From Lyophyllum atratum (Eukaryota > Basidiomycota > Agaricomycetes > Agaricales > Lyophyllaceae), in the NCBI GenBank assembly GCA_014905825.1, contig JACGCN010000002.1, positions 1,736,001-1,800,000 of the forward strand: a stretch of 64,000 bases of DNA. Reading direction: 5' to 3'. The notes below the pieces were generated by a model that ran no database searches, was not told the DNA's origin, and worked only from the letters and a program-made list of their open reading frames with translations. Below, piece after piece: positions 20,420 to 35,209 of this stretch. Each line of letters begins with the position of its first letter. Position 1 is the stretch's first letter. The position numbers and the translations under genes are program-made.

Positions 20420-23400
20420 ATGGACATCGACCCCAACGACGATCACCACCCTACACCGTCGCCCTCTTCCACTCCTTTCATGTCCTCCTCATCGTCTCCT
20501 CCAACCACCTCCTCAACCTCCCCAACAACCTCATCCCTTCGACCGCGGCGCCCCACTCGCTCCATCCCACCACTGCCACCCCTCGTCACGGGTAGCGACG
20601 AACCTCTGTTACACAATGACAACGAAGGCGATGAACAGACTGCACACTCTCCACAGGCACAAGCTCCTATTGCGGATGGACCCCAGCCTGCTATTGACTT
20701 GACCCCGATACGCGCTCATTACCTCAAGAAATCTCTTGTGCAGCTCCAGTTCAGGCGCGAGATTGATGCTATCACTACTCACTCGCCCACAAACTCGAAC
20801 ACACTCTCCTTCCTTGGCCCCCCTTTCTCTCCTCCTCCGAGAGATGCCGATCCTTACCTCGACCTTCCCTTTCTCCGCTTTATCTTTCGCCAATTCGTGC
20901 TCACTTTCCCGTTCATGGCTGCTGCGCCCAAAGACTTTTACTCGGAAAAGCTCCAGCCCTTTGTTGCCTCCGCCCTAGCTAGAAATCTATCTCCTACTTC
21001 TGTCCTCGACGACGATGATAAGGGCGATGGTAGTTCTGAACAGGCCACTCGTAAGAAACTGCTTGCACGGGTAGAGCGGAACTTGGCTGTGTTCTTGGGG
21101 GGCGCCATCAAGCTTGTAGAACCGGAACAAGTTGTCCGCCTGAACCAATCTGACCTGGATCGGCTTGAAGCTTTGGCAAAGAAGCGGATGGCAAAGGTGT
21201 CTAAGATAAAGACTGTATTCGAAGTTAATGTTGTGGGAGTTAAGACAGTGGTGGATAAGGGTCGTATGCGCCGTCGCGTCCATGAGGTTCGCTCCCAATA
21301 AATTTCCTGTCCTCCCCACTGAATCGCTCTTTGCTCTAGGAATTCATCGTCCGTACCCGACGTTCCAACTTCCCTGACATATTCGTATCCCGGCGGTATG
21401 GTGATTTCAGAACATTGGCTGACGAGGTAATTATCTTTTTGCTTCCTACATATCTCGTGGCACTCAAGTCATGATTCAGCTGCAAAGAGCCCATCCCAAT
21501 GAACACATCCGCCCACCACCACCGAAAGACCGAACAGCCGTCGTAAATGTACCCATGAGCCCTCCGCCCAACTCTTCATGGGACAGCGATCCATACTCGC
21601 AGTCCAGTATCCCGCAGTCCGCATCCCAGGTTGGTCTTTCAACCTCGCGCCTTGCACGGGAGAAGAACAGGTTAACCCTCCGATCGTACCTTCACTCCCT
21701 CCTTGCAACTTCGACAGTCGCGTCATCTCCTGTTCTCAAATCATTCCTCCTTTCGGGGCCAATCACTCTATCACGGGAAGAGCTAGAGGACGCACAGCGA
21801 AGAGAAGAAGCGGACCATGTGCGGGAGGATGGAAGGAAGCGTTTCGCGAAGGAGATAGCTAGCCGCGTGGAAGGTTTACGTGAAGCTGTAAAGAGCGTCA
21901 AGGGTGACGTGATGGGCAAAGGTAATTTTACTCTACTTTCCTTTTCTGAGTGACACCTTGACCTGGAGTTATGTAGATGGCTTGACACGTGTTTTTTCTA
22001 CAATTAAGGTCACTCCCGACGTTCGTGGGCTTCCGCAGAATTATCAAGCGGTTCTCGAATGGGCTCGGATATCGTCAGTCTTTTTGAATTCCTGTCCACT
22101 CTGCTGCTCTTGCTCACCTTGTGGTATACAGTTTAGCGTCCACCGTCTTCCACCAATTTGTGGCGTCTGATAACTCTTCCGAGACGTTCGCGAGTCTCAA
22201 GAGGATTCACGGTTTGATGCCGTACTTCATGCTCAAGACTGCTTTGAAGATCAGTAATCCAATTGCCATGATTCGAGGTGCGTCGATCATGAATTCCTCT
22301 CCAGCACCTAACCAATGCCTATGTGATAGGCGTGCTGGATCTCTTCCTTGCCCAACCGTTCGGCGGGCGAAGTCTCCTACAACGGCAAGTTTCATCATCC
22401 TTATCTTGTCTCTTCTCTAATAGCTAGCGCGAAAATAAAACAGCATGTTTACGAGCTCTCTCGCAGGAAGAAGTCAAGGCATTGGAGACGGATATTGAAG
22501 CGGTCAAAGATAAAGTCGACGACCCGATCATGTCCGCAAAGATACGCCAGTTTGTGTATGCGCCGAGAGAAATTCAGGACATGTACAAAGCTGATGCAGG
22601 TCAGTTGTATTTATGAAGCTTCTCTGTCCGCCGCGACTTTTTTGTCTTATTGCGCCATGTGTATGCTGACTATGCCTTACAGCCGCTGAGCAGATGAATC
22701 TCTTGACTGTGGTCCTTCGATCTCCTGATGAACCTGTGCTATCCAGAGTGCAGATGCATCGCCTTGCTAAAGCACATCGTGCACATCAGGTATACATGAA
22801 GCATCGCGCTTCGTTAGCGGACTCAGATGATGACGATGGTCCTCAAAATGAAGACGCGTGGCTACTGGAGGATCTGAAGGTGTTGACACATCTGTATTCT
22901 AAGCTGCGGGACCGTGAGCAATTGATAGCACTTATTTTCGAGGTATGTTTTCTCGTGATTCGATTTCATCATCGAGTCAGGTCAACATATCATCGAGCTG
23001 ATGGTACATCTATGATGGTCAGGGATCCACGGCGGAACTCCTGAAGGACATTATCACTATCTTCTACGCACCACTTGCGCAGGTATATCGCGCCGCCAGT
23101 ATATCGGATTCTCTAGGCGATTTGCAGACCTTCATAAATGATCTAATCAAGACCGTCGAGCAAGTGGGAGATCGTGAGCCTTCGGTTCTTAATTAGTATG
23201 CACCTTCCATCTGACCCATTCGGACGCACATAGTCAGCCAGGAGGATCCTCACCGAACGGTACAGGCCTTCATCAACCTCATTCAACGTCACGAACAGTC
23301 CTTCTACCACTTCGTTCACAAAGTTCATTCTAAGGGCGAGAACCTCTTCGACGGTCTCATGCGATGGATTGAGCTCTTCCTCACTATTGTACGGGAAGGG

Positions 23401-24467
23401 TTAGGACCTCCCCTTAGCCTCGAGTTCCTTCTTCCACATTCAGGAAAACCGCGGGACGACATCCTAGCGGAAGTAGACAAGGTAGCCCTGTATCATTATA
23501 GGCTCAAGGTTGCGTATGAGGGAAAGATCAGGCGCCGTTTCGGGAGGATGCAGGAGAGGGGAAGAGATGTTGATATTGAGGATGATGCAGCACAGGAGCT
23601 TGTCAACGGCGTTGTTGGCGAGATCAACTTCGGCGAGTTGATTCAAGGTGATGCGGATGATCTAGCTGCGGAGGAGACGGACGAATCCAGCGATGAGTAC
23701 GACGATGACGACTCGACCGATCTTGACTCAGGCTCGACGGAGGATTCAGACGAGGGTGATAGTGGTTCTAGCGAGGAAAGTAGCAGCGAAGAGGAGCGAC
23801 CTTCTAGATCTCTGTCTCAACCTGCACCTAACCATAAGGCGCTCACCTCGAGTCGATCACAGACCCTCAAAGGAAGCCAACCCCCTTTGAGCTTTCCTCC
23901 TAGTCCTGCACCTTTGCCACGCAAAAGGTCACTTTCACTCCGTGGTCCGAAAGGCCTCTTGTCGCGTCGCAGTGAGGATATACCACCTGTCCCGGCGCTC
24001 CCTCCAACGCCAAGAGGCACCACACCCGATTTTGCCTCAAAACCCCTCCCTCCAAGCCCCTCCTCTCGTTCTTCGCGTGAACGACCACATTCACCCATGA
24101 CGCCGTCGAGACTCAGCCAAGACTCTTCGTCAAAGTTGAATCACGGCTACGTCTCGAAACCCAGTTCTCGAGCTTCATCATCCAAGCTCAGCCATGAACC
24201 TCCGTCGAATCACGATCGTGATTCTGAGTCTGGACGTGGTCATGAATCGCCATCCGGTCAGAGTCGTGATTCAACACCCAGTCGAAAGAAGAAAAAGAAA
24301 GCGCAGTCACTGAAACCGCCGGAATTGCAGCATATCCCCCAGCTGTTGCCTCTATTTATCGAGATGGTGCGTCGTTTCCTCACTCTTTTTCGTGGCCTTT
24401 ACATATCAACCAATCTTAGATGCGACCACTTCTCCGACCACGTCAAGAGGCTAACGCAGTTAAATAA
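20420..24467 (+). CDS. PX and PX-associated (PXB/DUF3818) domain protein, LEC1-like
   Basis: Large lipid-binding protein related to yeast YPR097W (Lec1), a PX protein linked to phosphoinositide and lipid transport. A Ser/Pro-rich N-terminus (MDIDPNDDHHPTPSPSS) precedes the PX-associated domain (IRAHYLKKSLVQLQFRREI, LPFLRFIFRQFVLTFPFM). The PX core is split by introns: VSKIKTVFEVNVVGV, EFIVRTRRSNFPDIFVSRRY. DUF3818 follows with SLKRIHGLMPYFMLKTAL, LDLFLAQPFGGRSLLQR, DDPIMSAKIRQFVYAP and MRWIELFLTIVREG. An acidic Ser-rich and a Pro-rich tail come before the end LPLFIEMMRPLLRPRQE. One intron appears to use a GC donor (gcaagt at 22385); whether its acceptor lies before MFTSSLA (then one extra G) or upstream is open. 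It converges on SPB4, 202 bp between stops. Confidence 0.87.
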
Positions 24468-24669
24468 TAAGGCACCTTCCTCTCCATGATATGGAAATGA
24501 CCACCAACGGCTTGCGCACCAGCCACCCTCAGTGTATGAAATGTATAATAACTAATGCTTTAAGGATCTATAGATACTAGTCTCAAATGTGGCATCAGAC
24601 AAGCATGTCATTGTTGTTTTTCTCAAACAAGAATTTCCGGTCCTGTGAAGTCTATCCAAATTCCATGAT

Positions 24670-27139
24670 CTACAGTAGATCAATCCCGAACTCTGCATCA
24701 AAAGCCTTCTGCTTTATGTCCCCCTTCTTCACCTTTTTCGCCATTCTCTCTTCTCTCGCCAACTCATCCCAATCATCCCCATCATCCTCTGCTTCACTAA
24801 CTTCCGCGTCTTCTCGGCCCCTTTTCAAAGGATTTTCCTCGGACTGTACGGACTCAGTCGCAGCCTGTGCCTTCAGCCATTTTCTTTTCCTGCCTTTCTT
24901 TTCTTTCCGTAGTTCCCTTTCCTCCTTCTTCTGCACCTTCTCACTCCATGCAGTATTTGATATCTTTTTCTCTGCTCGAGCAGCTCTACGCTTCTCTTTC
25001 TCGAGTTCACGCGCTGATGCTTCCGCTGCACCAGCAACAACTCTTTTCGCTTCCTGAGCTTTATCCGCGTAGGCAAAGGTATCCCACTATCGTTGGAGAT
25101 CATCAATCTCGCACTAAGCTGACAGATAGAGGCAGACGTACATCCATTTGTGCATCCTCCCATCCCTCTCGGTTGATATCCTTCAGCTCTGGCATCCGAG
25201 GTAATCGCAGCAATCCGAAGCTTTTAGCTACACCAACGAGGTCGAGGTCTTTTACTCGGAATATATAAGAGGCCTCGTGCTTTGAATATGCGCGGACAAA
25301 TGACACAAACGCTTTAGCTGCCTATAACACGACATGCCACGCTGAGCCTGAGTGACAAAGGTATGCTCGTAGAACTGACCTGGTCATGGATGCCACGATC
25401 TGTCAAAAGAGTATTGCGGATTCGAGCAAGAACTTCCAAAACTTGAGAGTCTTCGTCTCGTTCTTCGTCTTCTTCTTTGGATGTCAGAGTTCCTTCCGTT
25501 GTCAGATAAGCGCGCTCTTTCAAGGGGATTTTCCGGATGGACATAAAGTCTATCGAAAGTCTTAGTGCCTATCGTGCACGACAAACGGGGTGCACTGACC
25601 AACATATTCCACCTCCCTCCCGACGAGAAGGACCCAGGCGCGACCACTCCGTCCAGCCCTCGCGGTACGACCACATCGATGTGAGAATGCTTTCGGATCG
25701 GACGGTGGATCAAACTGGATGACCACGTCCACATGCGGCAAGTCGAGGCCACGGGCAGCGACATCTGTTGCAAGAAGAATAGATGGGGAGGAAGGGGTGG
25801 AGTGTGCTGAAGAGAAGGCAGCAAGGGTGCGTGTTCGAGACGCAGGGGGGAGATTTCCATGGAGTGAATGGAGAGTTACAGATGGTGGTAGTATAGTCGG
25901 AAGAACCTATATTCAAAATGAGAGGGCATATTTCTGAGGGCAAAGGTTGAGACAGACTTTATAAAAATAATCGACACACGCGCAGGTCGCAAAATAGACT
26001 ATAAATTGGGACGATTGGTGTTGGGTAATCTCATGGGATATGATGCGGGAGAGCTGCACCATTTTCTCCGAGGTGCGGCACTTGAGGTAGAAATTTTCAA
26101 GACTATAAATCGCATAAAATGTTAGTTCATCCCGGTAGCAGCGTGTGCACGTCAAATTACTTGGCAGGTATTCTCCGCTCCTCAATGACCTCTCCTGTTC
26201 TCCGTGTTCCATTTTCAGAGTTGCCTTGTTTGATCTTCTTAGACTGCACTTTGACGACAATACGTGCGGGATTTCGCAAGCCAACGCGAACGAGCTCTGA
26301 AAGAGCATCGGCGTCCGTCATGGTTGCGCTAAATAGCCCCGTTCTACGTTGTTTCGGAAGATGTGTAAGAATACGAGTTAATGTCTGTTGGAAGCCTAAG
26401 TCGAGCAAACTGAAAAGGACGAATCAGATTGGAGGGAGTTGCTGGTTGAATTAGTACACACCGATCAGCCTCGTCCAGCACGAGGACCTCCAATTCTCGC
26501 ACACTGACGACTCCTTTGCCTTTTCCTAATAGGAATTCTTCGACTCGACCTGGAGTCCCGATAATTATGTCTGCTCCTGTCTCGTTGAAGCGTTTTATGT
26601 CTTGGGCCGTCGAAGAATCGGTTGAGGAAATGAGTAATAGAGGAGGTGGGTACTCTGGTTGATGAGAAGAGTCTGAGAAAGCATCGTCGCTTTCTTCGGG
26701 CTGAGCAGACAAGAACAGGGAGAATATCGAGTGAATCTGGGTTGCGAGTTCCCTACTCTAGAATTGGCAATGAGTTCAACAGCAGACATCGTGTGAAGCT
26801 TACCGCGTAGGGCTGATTATCAAGGCTCCAATCTCATTTTTTCGAAGTTTACTTTCTCTTCGAATAAGCCGTTCCAGTATGGGGAGAACAAAAGCTAGGG
26901 TCTTTCCAGAGCCGGTTACTGCCTCTACGACGACGTCCTTGTGTTTCATAAAAAGTGGAATTGTGGCCGCCTGGACTGGCGTCATATGTGTATGGCCCAT
27001 GGACTGGATAACATCGAGACTGACGGCACAAAATCAGCTATTTGCGAAAGAAGCTGAAGAGGAGGTCTACATACACCCATTGTGTGAGAGGCTCGGGGAG
27101 CGATACCCAGGAACCAGCAAAAGCGGTCGACGAAGACAT
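24670..27139 (-). CDS. SPB4: ATP-dependent RNA helicase SPB4 (DDX55 type)
   Basis: DEAD-box helicase needed for 60S ribosomal subunit assembly in the nucleolus. The spliced protein starts [18 protein letters not shown] and shows the ordered motifs: Q-motif region [12 protein letters not shown], motif I AVTGSGKT, Ia PTRELA, GTPGR, motif II VLDEADR, motif III SAT, helicase-[12 protein letters not shown] and motif [13 protein letters not shown]. The C-terminal part has [32 protein letters not shown] and a Lys/Arg/Glu-rich tail ending FGIDLL. The SYIFRxKDLDL...LLRLPxMPEL block separates SPB4/DDX55 from other DEAD-box proteins. All exons join in frame with GT-AG introns and no indels were found. 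Confidence 0.95.
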
Positions 27140-27299
27140 GGACTTGCAACTTTTCTCGATCACGTTCGATCAAGTAATTCTGGCCACGTGGTGATCTAAT
27201 CTAATCTCTCAAGTCCACAATGTGTAAATTCATCCGTGTCGAAGTGCTCAGCACCGTCCCACTGGGAAGATGTCTAGTTCTACATGTACAAGCCGAAAC

Positions 27300-29430
<2,131 letters not shown>

Positions 29431-29580
29431 CCATATGCGCCGCTTCGCCGCAAGTCAGATATCCATAGTTTATTACAAACGTATGCTGGTAGTACAGAGG
29501 TTGGGCTACATACTCCTATCGTAGATATACAAGGATCCTTCCAGCCTTGAGTCGGAAATAGATTGTCTAATCATATTCAC

Positions 29581-31109
29581 TCATTGGAAGTTTTGATTAA
29601 ATTGTTGTTCCGATGTTGCCCATCTGTGACGAGTAGCACCATTGTAAGTAGTAGGATAAACCGGGTATTGAGGGAAGTGAGAGGCATTTGTCGAGTGCTG
29701 AGCAGAATAAGAGCCTTCAGCCATGGAAGTTGGCCAATTCATTGCAACGTTGGAGGTAGTGCCTATGGAAGACATACGAGAGGATGCATGGTCTTCTAGA
29801 CGCAGTGCATCATGTTGCACATGCGCTTGCGCGTAGGATGTTTCGAGAGGCCGCTGCTGGCGTGACCTTCAAAGTGGAGTACAGATCAAGACCAACGTTT
29901 TCGTCATTCGACGGAATGCTTACGAGTGCGATTCCCTGGGTACCATTGACGTTGGGGTCGAAAGCTGTGCGGAGACAGCAGAACTAGTATGATGAGGTTA
30001 GGTAAGTAGCTCACTTGTGAGTAAGTACAAACATACTTGTAGAAGGCGCCAGCGTTGAATGCTTGAGATGGTGGGTATGGTGCAAATGGTAGCCCCCCAG
30101 GTTTATTATATGCAGCGGAAGGCGTAAAATCTACACGAGACGCATTTTGAACAGATGAAGGAGGGAACATGGAGACGGTCCGTGGCCTGAGATGATCCGG
30201 CGGATGCGGAGGGGATGTGGATGGATTGAAGTCCATTCGAGGGGGGCCTTGGACTTGACGTGGGCCGAGTGTGGACGTAGGCCGTTGTTCGAGACGGTAG
30301 TCGGTAGAACGGGGGGGAATAGGTAGCGATTGCCGAGGTGGCCAAGGCGAATGCGGATACTCGCTAGAGTATCCGTTATTATGTTGCTCTGGATAAGAAT
30401 CAATATGAGGTTGTGGTAGAGAATGGGGTCGTAGAGGATGTTGTCGAGAATTGCCCGGATGTAGTAGGGGATGGTCTGGATGAAGGGGCAGGTGATGATC
30501 AGGTACCGGAGATGTCAATGGGGAGGGTGGTGTTGATTCAGGATGATATTCCAACCTGGAATGGCCATCCATGGGTGGACCCATCGTGGCGAAAGGTGGA
30601 GGTGGTATGGAGCGATCTTCGTCTTCATCGTCGGGAGGAATACCGTGGTGCGTCTGAGCGGCATTCCAAGGATGCAGATGTGGTGGAGGCTGTGACTGAG
30701 TAGGACGATGACCTGATGAACTCGATCCCGACATCCCATGGGACACATCATGTTCAGCTTCATCCATCCAGCTCGGGCGGGGCTTCGACGGAGCAGCTGC
30801 GCCGCCCGATTTGCCTCGTTTATGAATTCTCAAAGGTCCAACCTTGGGTGGGACTTGGAGCGGTGCGGCCTGGTTTCCGTACCCTTCATGCGGTTGAGTG
30901 GATGATCCTGCGCCTTGACTCGACTGGTTAGCATTGGGAGATTTGGTCTGTACTTCAGCAGCGGAAAATGCAGCATCGCTCCACTCTTCCCATTCTCCTT
31001 CCTCTGCGGGGGCTTCGGGCTGCTGGGCGGAAAAGGCCAGCGCCTGAGAGATCTTTTGGTCGAATTCCTGTTCTGTATATGGAGGGGGAGGTAGATCGCC
31101 GTCAGACAT
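29581..31109 (-). CDS. uncharacterised Pro/Ser/His-rich protein
   Basis: Three exons join in frame. The N-terminus MSDGDLPPPPYTEQEFDQKI contains a PPPPY motif of the kind bound by WW domains, and a helix QALAFSAQQPEAP. The rest, about 430 residues, is disordered and rich in Pro, Ser and His (SQPPPHLHPWNAAQTHHG, PPSPLTSPVPDHHLPLHPDH). The second exon ends VPRESHS, and its donor gtaagc leads to the last exon SRQQRPLETSYAQAHVQH and the end SEQQFNQNFQ. Reading through the second donor instead would give a stop at 29920. The PPPPY motif and low complexity suggest an adaptor, but no family is recognised. Confidence 0.74.
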
Positions 31110-31438
31110 GGGGAGGTCGGGGTGAAATTGGTAGGGAAAGCAGTCAGACACGCATGCCTTATTGTAGTATGTGAAGTGGGTGGCGGGCGTAAATAACGAG
31201 CCAAATCAAGGGTGGAGCTGTCGGCCTCTGTCGGCGCATAGCCAAACCCATATCAGGCACAGCCAAGATACATTCAGGCACAGAGTGATGTACGAGTATA
31301 GATTGCCATTGACGATAGACATTCCGAGTCGTTGCCAGCTATGTATGTAACAAAGCTCAGTGTGCAGATGTTTACTGGGCTCGAATTCTTCGCAATGAAA
31401 ATATGACGAAGAGTCGTCGTATACACAAGAGTCTGGAA

Positions 31439-31723
31439 TTATTTCCTTGCAAAGTGGGCCGCAGCTGCCGTGCCGGGGAAAAAGGAGATGACATAACATA
31501 TGTTGATGTCGAGGTGCAGGGTGATGAACGTGACAGTAGCAAGAATTAGACGCTCATGGTTTGGTCCGATGTCGATATTTCCGTCAAGGGCGCGAGTAGC
31601 GTTGTAGCTGACCTTGTAGTTGCCAGGACGGTGGCAGATGTGGTAGACAGCGAGCAACTCTTCGGTGACGTCACGCTTGTGCACCGAATCATCGATATCA
31701 CATCTCTGTAGATCTATATGCAC
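31439..31723 (-). CDS. orphan coding-like exon, possible gene fragment
   Basis: A frame containing VTEELLAVYHICHRPGNYKV then SYNATRALDGNIDIGPNHE looks like protein sequence rather than chance, with two His and a Cys. A possible acceptor (atctacag) precedes it and a possible intron follows. Only about 170 bp lie between it and the PDK stop, leaving little room for a start and N-ter­minus. It could be a decayed gene or a wrongly framed small gene. No function assigned. Confidence 0.25.
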   Translation of the reverse strand: MHIDLQRCDIDDSVHKRDVTEELLAVYHICHRPGNYKVSYNATRALDGNIDIGPNHERLILATVTFITLHLDINICYVISFFPGTAAAAHFARK

Positions 31724-31897
31724 ACCCCGGACCCCGTCCTCGTTATTTCATTATATTATTTGAAGTCACTTGTCATGCGTCGCTCCCGCTCTAGCCTCGC
31801 CGATCGTCCTAGGCATGGCCTTAATCGTAGCGGGTACTGCTGGGGCCATGCCCTCTGCGGAAAATAATGCTCTAGTCGACGTCGTTCCGGTGGTAAA

Positions 31898-33809
31898 TCA
31901 GACTTCAATTCCCTCCAGATTTGTTCCCTAAGGTTTAATGAGCTCCTAATCCAGTCAGACATAGAATTGACTCACCAGTTTTGGTAGCCGTAAATACACG
32001 TCAGTTCCTGCGGATATTGTTTATGCGCTGCACACCAGGAAGTATAGACGACTTACCCCATCCATCCAGAGACACGAGTTCCAACGATCCTCCAAAGTAC
32101 CTGTTATTACAGATAAGAATCAAGGGCCAAAATCATGATCGAAGCCGCACGTTGCAAAAATATTGCTCATCGGCAACCCTATGCCGATCCTTGGGTGTGG
32201 TCCCACCCCAGCCTCCTTCTCTGGACTGTCTGGGCTGCTTTCTATTTCGTGCTCGACGCGGGTAAGCATGTCATTCTGCCACCTCCCGACCTGTTCGCCA
32301 ACGGTCGCTCGAATCCCTTGAGGACTTGTGCTGAAGGAGCGCAAAACTCCCAGGCGAGAGTCCTCCAGTCGGGTAGCATTCCGAATGTGAGAGAAAGAAA
32401 AGAGGTCTGACGGTGTCTTGATCAGATTTTGGGAATCGAGGAGCCCGCCTCCTGCAGGGTTCATTGAGTTCACGAAAAGGACATGAGAACAGCTTCATTA
32501 CCTTCATCTGATATCCGGATTCCAATGTCATTCTCACCTGCCACGATAGTTGCTCGGATAGCTGGGAGTATTGGAGAACCATGATGCTTTACGACAGTTG
32601 CGCGCATGGACTGAGCAGTAATATTATTAGCATATACTCTTCGGCGGTTTGTCAAGGATGACTCACGTTCTTCAGCAACTCGAATACGATATATCTGCAG
32701 CCTTAATTTTAGATACTGTCGAAGCACAAAAGACAATAGGCTCAACTCTAACTGTTCCCGAATGTAGGGAAATTTGGTGTCGAGATGGCCATCGATTACA
32801 ACCTCGGGCCATCTTGTCCCTTGCACAGCGTCTCCGTAATGATCCTCGACTCCAACAGGTCTTGCTCTCAGAAGCTTGACACATCTCTCGATGCTCTTTC
32901 GGACATCCAGACCAGTGAATATAATTCCTACGTGGGGCTCCTCTGAGGACTCCTTATGGGTGCCTGCGTGTATCTCAGAAAGGGCGATGTGGTGTTCTGC
33001 AAGAACACGTCGCGAAATTCGTGACACAAGCATCCGGCGCATAAAGGAATCTAATTGGTCTGGTGGAAGAAAGCGTGAGGAAAGCGAGAGGCCAAGGGAA
33101 AGACTGGGAATCACAGTCCCACTGAAACCTCTTCAGTACATTGCTTGAAGGAGAGAATGGACAACATACTGTTCGCCGAGGATTCCAGTGAGAAAGCGAC
33201 AAAACTCTTCGTTCTCCGCTAGGTTCCTTATAGGTGGATATCTTCGAAATCTAGAACATTATATGTTAAACTTGAATCGCCGTACACAACGAATTTGAGC
33301 CTCTCTTACTGTTCGAATGCGGACCAATATAGCTTAACGAAAACAAAGTGAGCGCGATGTTATTGAATCCGCAGAAGAATTATCCACATACCTCGTAAAC
33401 TTTTGCAACACCCTCCTGAGTTACGACAACGTATGGCAACGCTTGCAGGTCACGTAGTCGATGGGCAATTCGGATAGGCAATTCTGTGCGTACATAATTG
33501 GCACTCTAATAATCCAAGTCTTATATGAGAGACAGCATCCAGAGAACGGGCTGCAACACACCGTGATAAGACGGTCCTTGTCCATAGAACGCCCGAAGAA
33601 CACCTAGCGAAATCTCAATTGCCAAAACATCAACGAGGCATCTCAGAACGCACAAGCTGTCTCAAAGTCAGCCTTTTCGCCTCCTTCGACGCATAGAGCT
33701 CCAACTGCCTATTCTGGTAGAAATGCAGCGCCGTAGATTCGTTACGAAACCCAGAATGGCGAATGGGAGTTAAGCTGAGTCTTCTGGCTGCACGGTTGAT
33801 ATTGAACAT
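31898..33809 (-). CDS. mitochondrial pyruvate / branched-chain ketoacid dehydrogenase kinase
   Basis: Kinase of the PDK/BCKDK family, which phosphorylates and switches off 2-oxoacid dehydrogenase complexes in the mitochondrial matrix. The N-terminus MFNINRAARRLSLTPIRHSG is basic, amphipathic and lacks acids: a likely targeting peptide. Conserved parts are RLTLRQLVFFGRSMD, ANYVRTELPIRIAHRLRDLQ, FLTGILGEHATVIPSLSLG and the histidine-kinase-like ATP fold: N box FELLKNSMRATV, G1 ISDEGGGL, G2 IGIGLPMSN. The tail is YFGGSLELVSLDGWGTDVYLR to KLGTNLEGIEV. About ten exons join with GT-AG introns and no indels. PDK and BCKDK subtypes cannot be separated by eye. Confidence 0.92.
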
Positions 33810-34060
33810 TCTGGAGGAAGATCGAGAGCATTAGTTCTGGTGTGGTTGAATGTTCAACGGTTGTAGGTGGAGCTAAGCACTTCAGCGCATCGGAATTCCA
33901 GGACGACGTGAGCAGAGCGAGTCAGACTGAGAGAAGGTCATCCAGTTGTCCGAACGGGTGTTTTCGTCCGAATCGGACAATGCGTCGGTTAGGTTTATCA
34001 CGTGCAACATGCCGGACCGTGGCCCGAAATATGACAATGTGCATCGGTTCGTGCAGGTGT

Positions 34061-35098
34061 TCAAAGTATTCCTTCAGATCTCAATGCACCCATGATCAGG
34101 TATGCCGACCTACGATCTCTATCGACGCCTACCCAATCTCCCCGCTTCTTTTCAGGAATATCTTCGTCTCCAAATGCGAAGATATCTTCGAAGTTTTCTG
34201 GCAATTCTTCCCTTACCTCTTTGGCGTCTTTCTCCTCTTCCTCACGATCCCACAAAACATCTTCCCACTGCGTATCATTGATTGTCACGGCGACGGTTTT
34301 TGCATCTCTGACGTTCGGCAAGATGGACGTTAAGAGATTTGACAGAAGCTCGGAAGTTCCATCGGCGATGGGTGAATGCAGCACTGGGAGTGGCAGGTAT
34401 TCCGCCTATAACTCTAGTGAGATATTTTCATGGAGAGATCGTGTAATCGCACCTCCAAGAGCATTCCTTTGATAGCACCGCCGGCTAGTTGTACATTTCC
34501 TACCCGTACTAACCAGTCATTGCCTATCGCAAATATATGGCCCTCGATCGATAATTGTTGTCCGCTCGATTGCCCCCTTTGAGGTACGCTAGACGATGAC
34601 TGGCGCACAGACACCCACCGTGCTTTAAGCTGAGCAAGGAGTTGTTCCAAGGCACCTGGGGGGCGCAGAGTTAGAAATGTGGTGCGATAGTGCGTTGGCC
34701 CCTGTAGGTATGCTGCTTCTTCGCCTGGAGGTGCAGCTGCGAGGACGTCTGCTCTTGTTGGTGCAAGGGGGTCCTCTAGAAGGACGAAAACATTGTCGTC
34801 CATGGTGAGGGCGCACATGGTCCGTTCCGAAGGTACATGAAAGTTGGGTATCTGGCCAAGAGTAGACCGGTAGGATTTGACAGAAAGTTTCCATTGCCCC
34901 CGGTATATACCCTAGAGACAGATGATTAATGTGATCTTGAGCAAGACGAGACCATTACATTATGGTTGAGGGCTATGTTATCGCGAACAAGTTGGAGTCC
35001 AGATGGTGGTGCGTTCACCCAACGGGCAAGCCTTGAAGTGAATTGCAACGACCGATGCAGCAGAACAAAACAAGTTTGCCTTACCCTGTAAAGCCCAT
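34061..35098 (-). CDS. MED20: Mediator complex subunit 20 (MED20/SRB2)
   Basis: Head-module subunit of Mediator, linking activators to RNA polymerase II. The N-terminus MGFTGLARWVNAPPSG is followed by GIYRGQWKLSVKSYRSTL, PSERTMCALTMDDNVFVLL, LTLRPPGALEQLLAQLKARWV, IFAIGNDWLVRVGNVQLAGG and a C-terminal helix region SELLSNLLTSILPNVRDA. The tail carries an acidic REEEEKDAKEVREELPENF stretch. The sequence from MTGLxRW through W(K/R)LxxKxYR to GNDWLVRVGNV is that of the Med20 family. Exons join in frame. It is divergent from ORC4 across 111 bp. Confidence 0.85.
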
Positions 35099-35209
35099 GG
35101 TGGTCGGATGAAGTGACTGGACAAACGCGTGGCGTCACGGTCACGCGATCACATCAGAATTATCCGATTTAACGAGTCTTGTTCTCTCCTCATCTCGTAT
35201 TTGCCCTCC
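35099..35209. promoter_or_regulatory. divergent promoter MED20 / ORC4 with MluI cell-cycle box
   Basis: The two starts are 111 bp apart. A perfect ACGCGT (MCB, the site bound by the MBF factor in yeasts) lies at 35125-35130, with a related cacgcga nearby. ORC4 is a replication gene, so G1/S control through this site is a reasonable inference. Confidence 0.5.
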
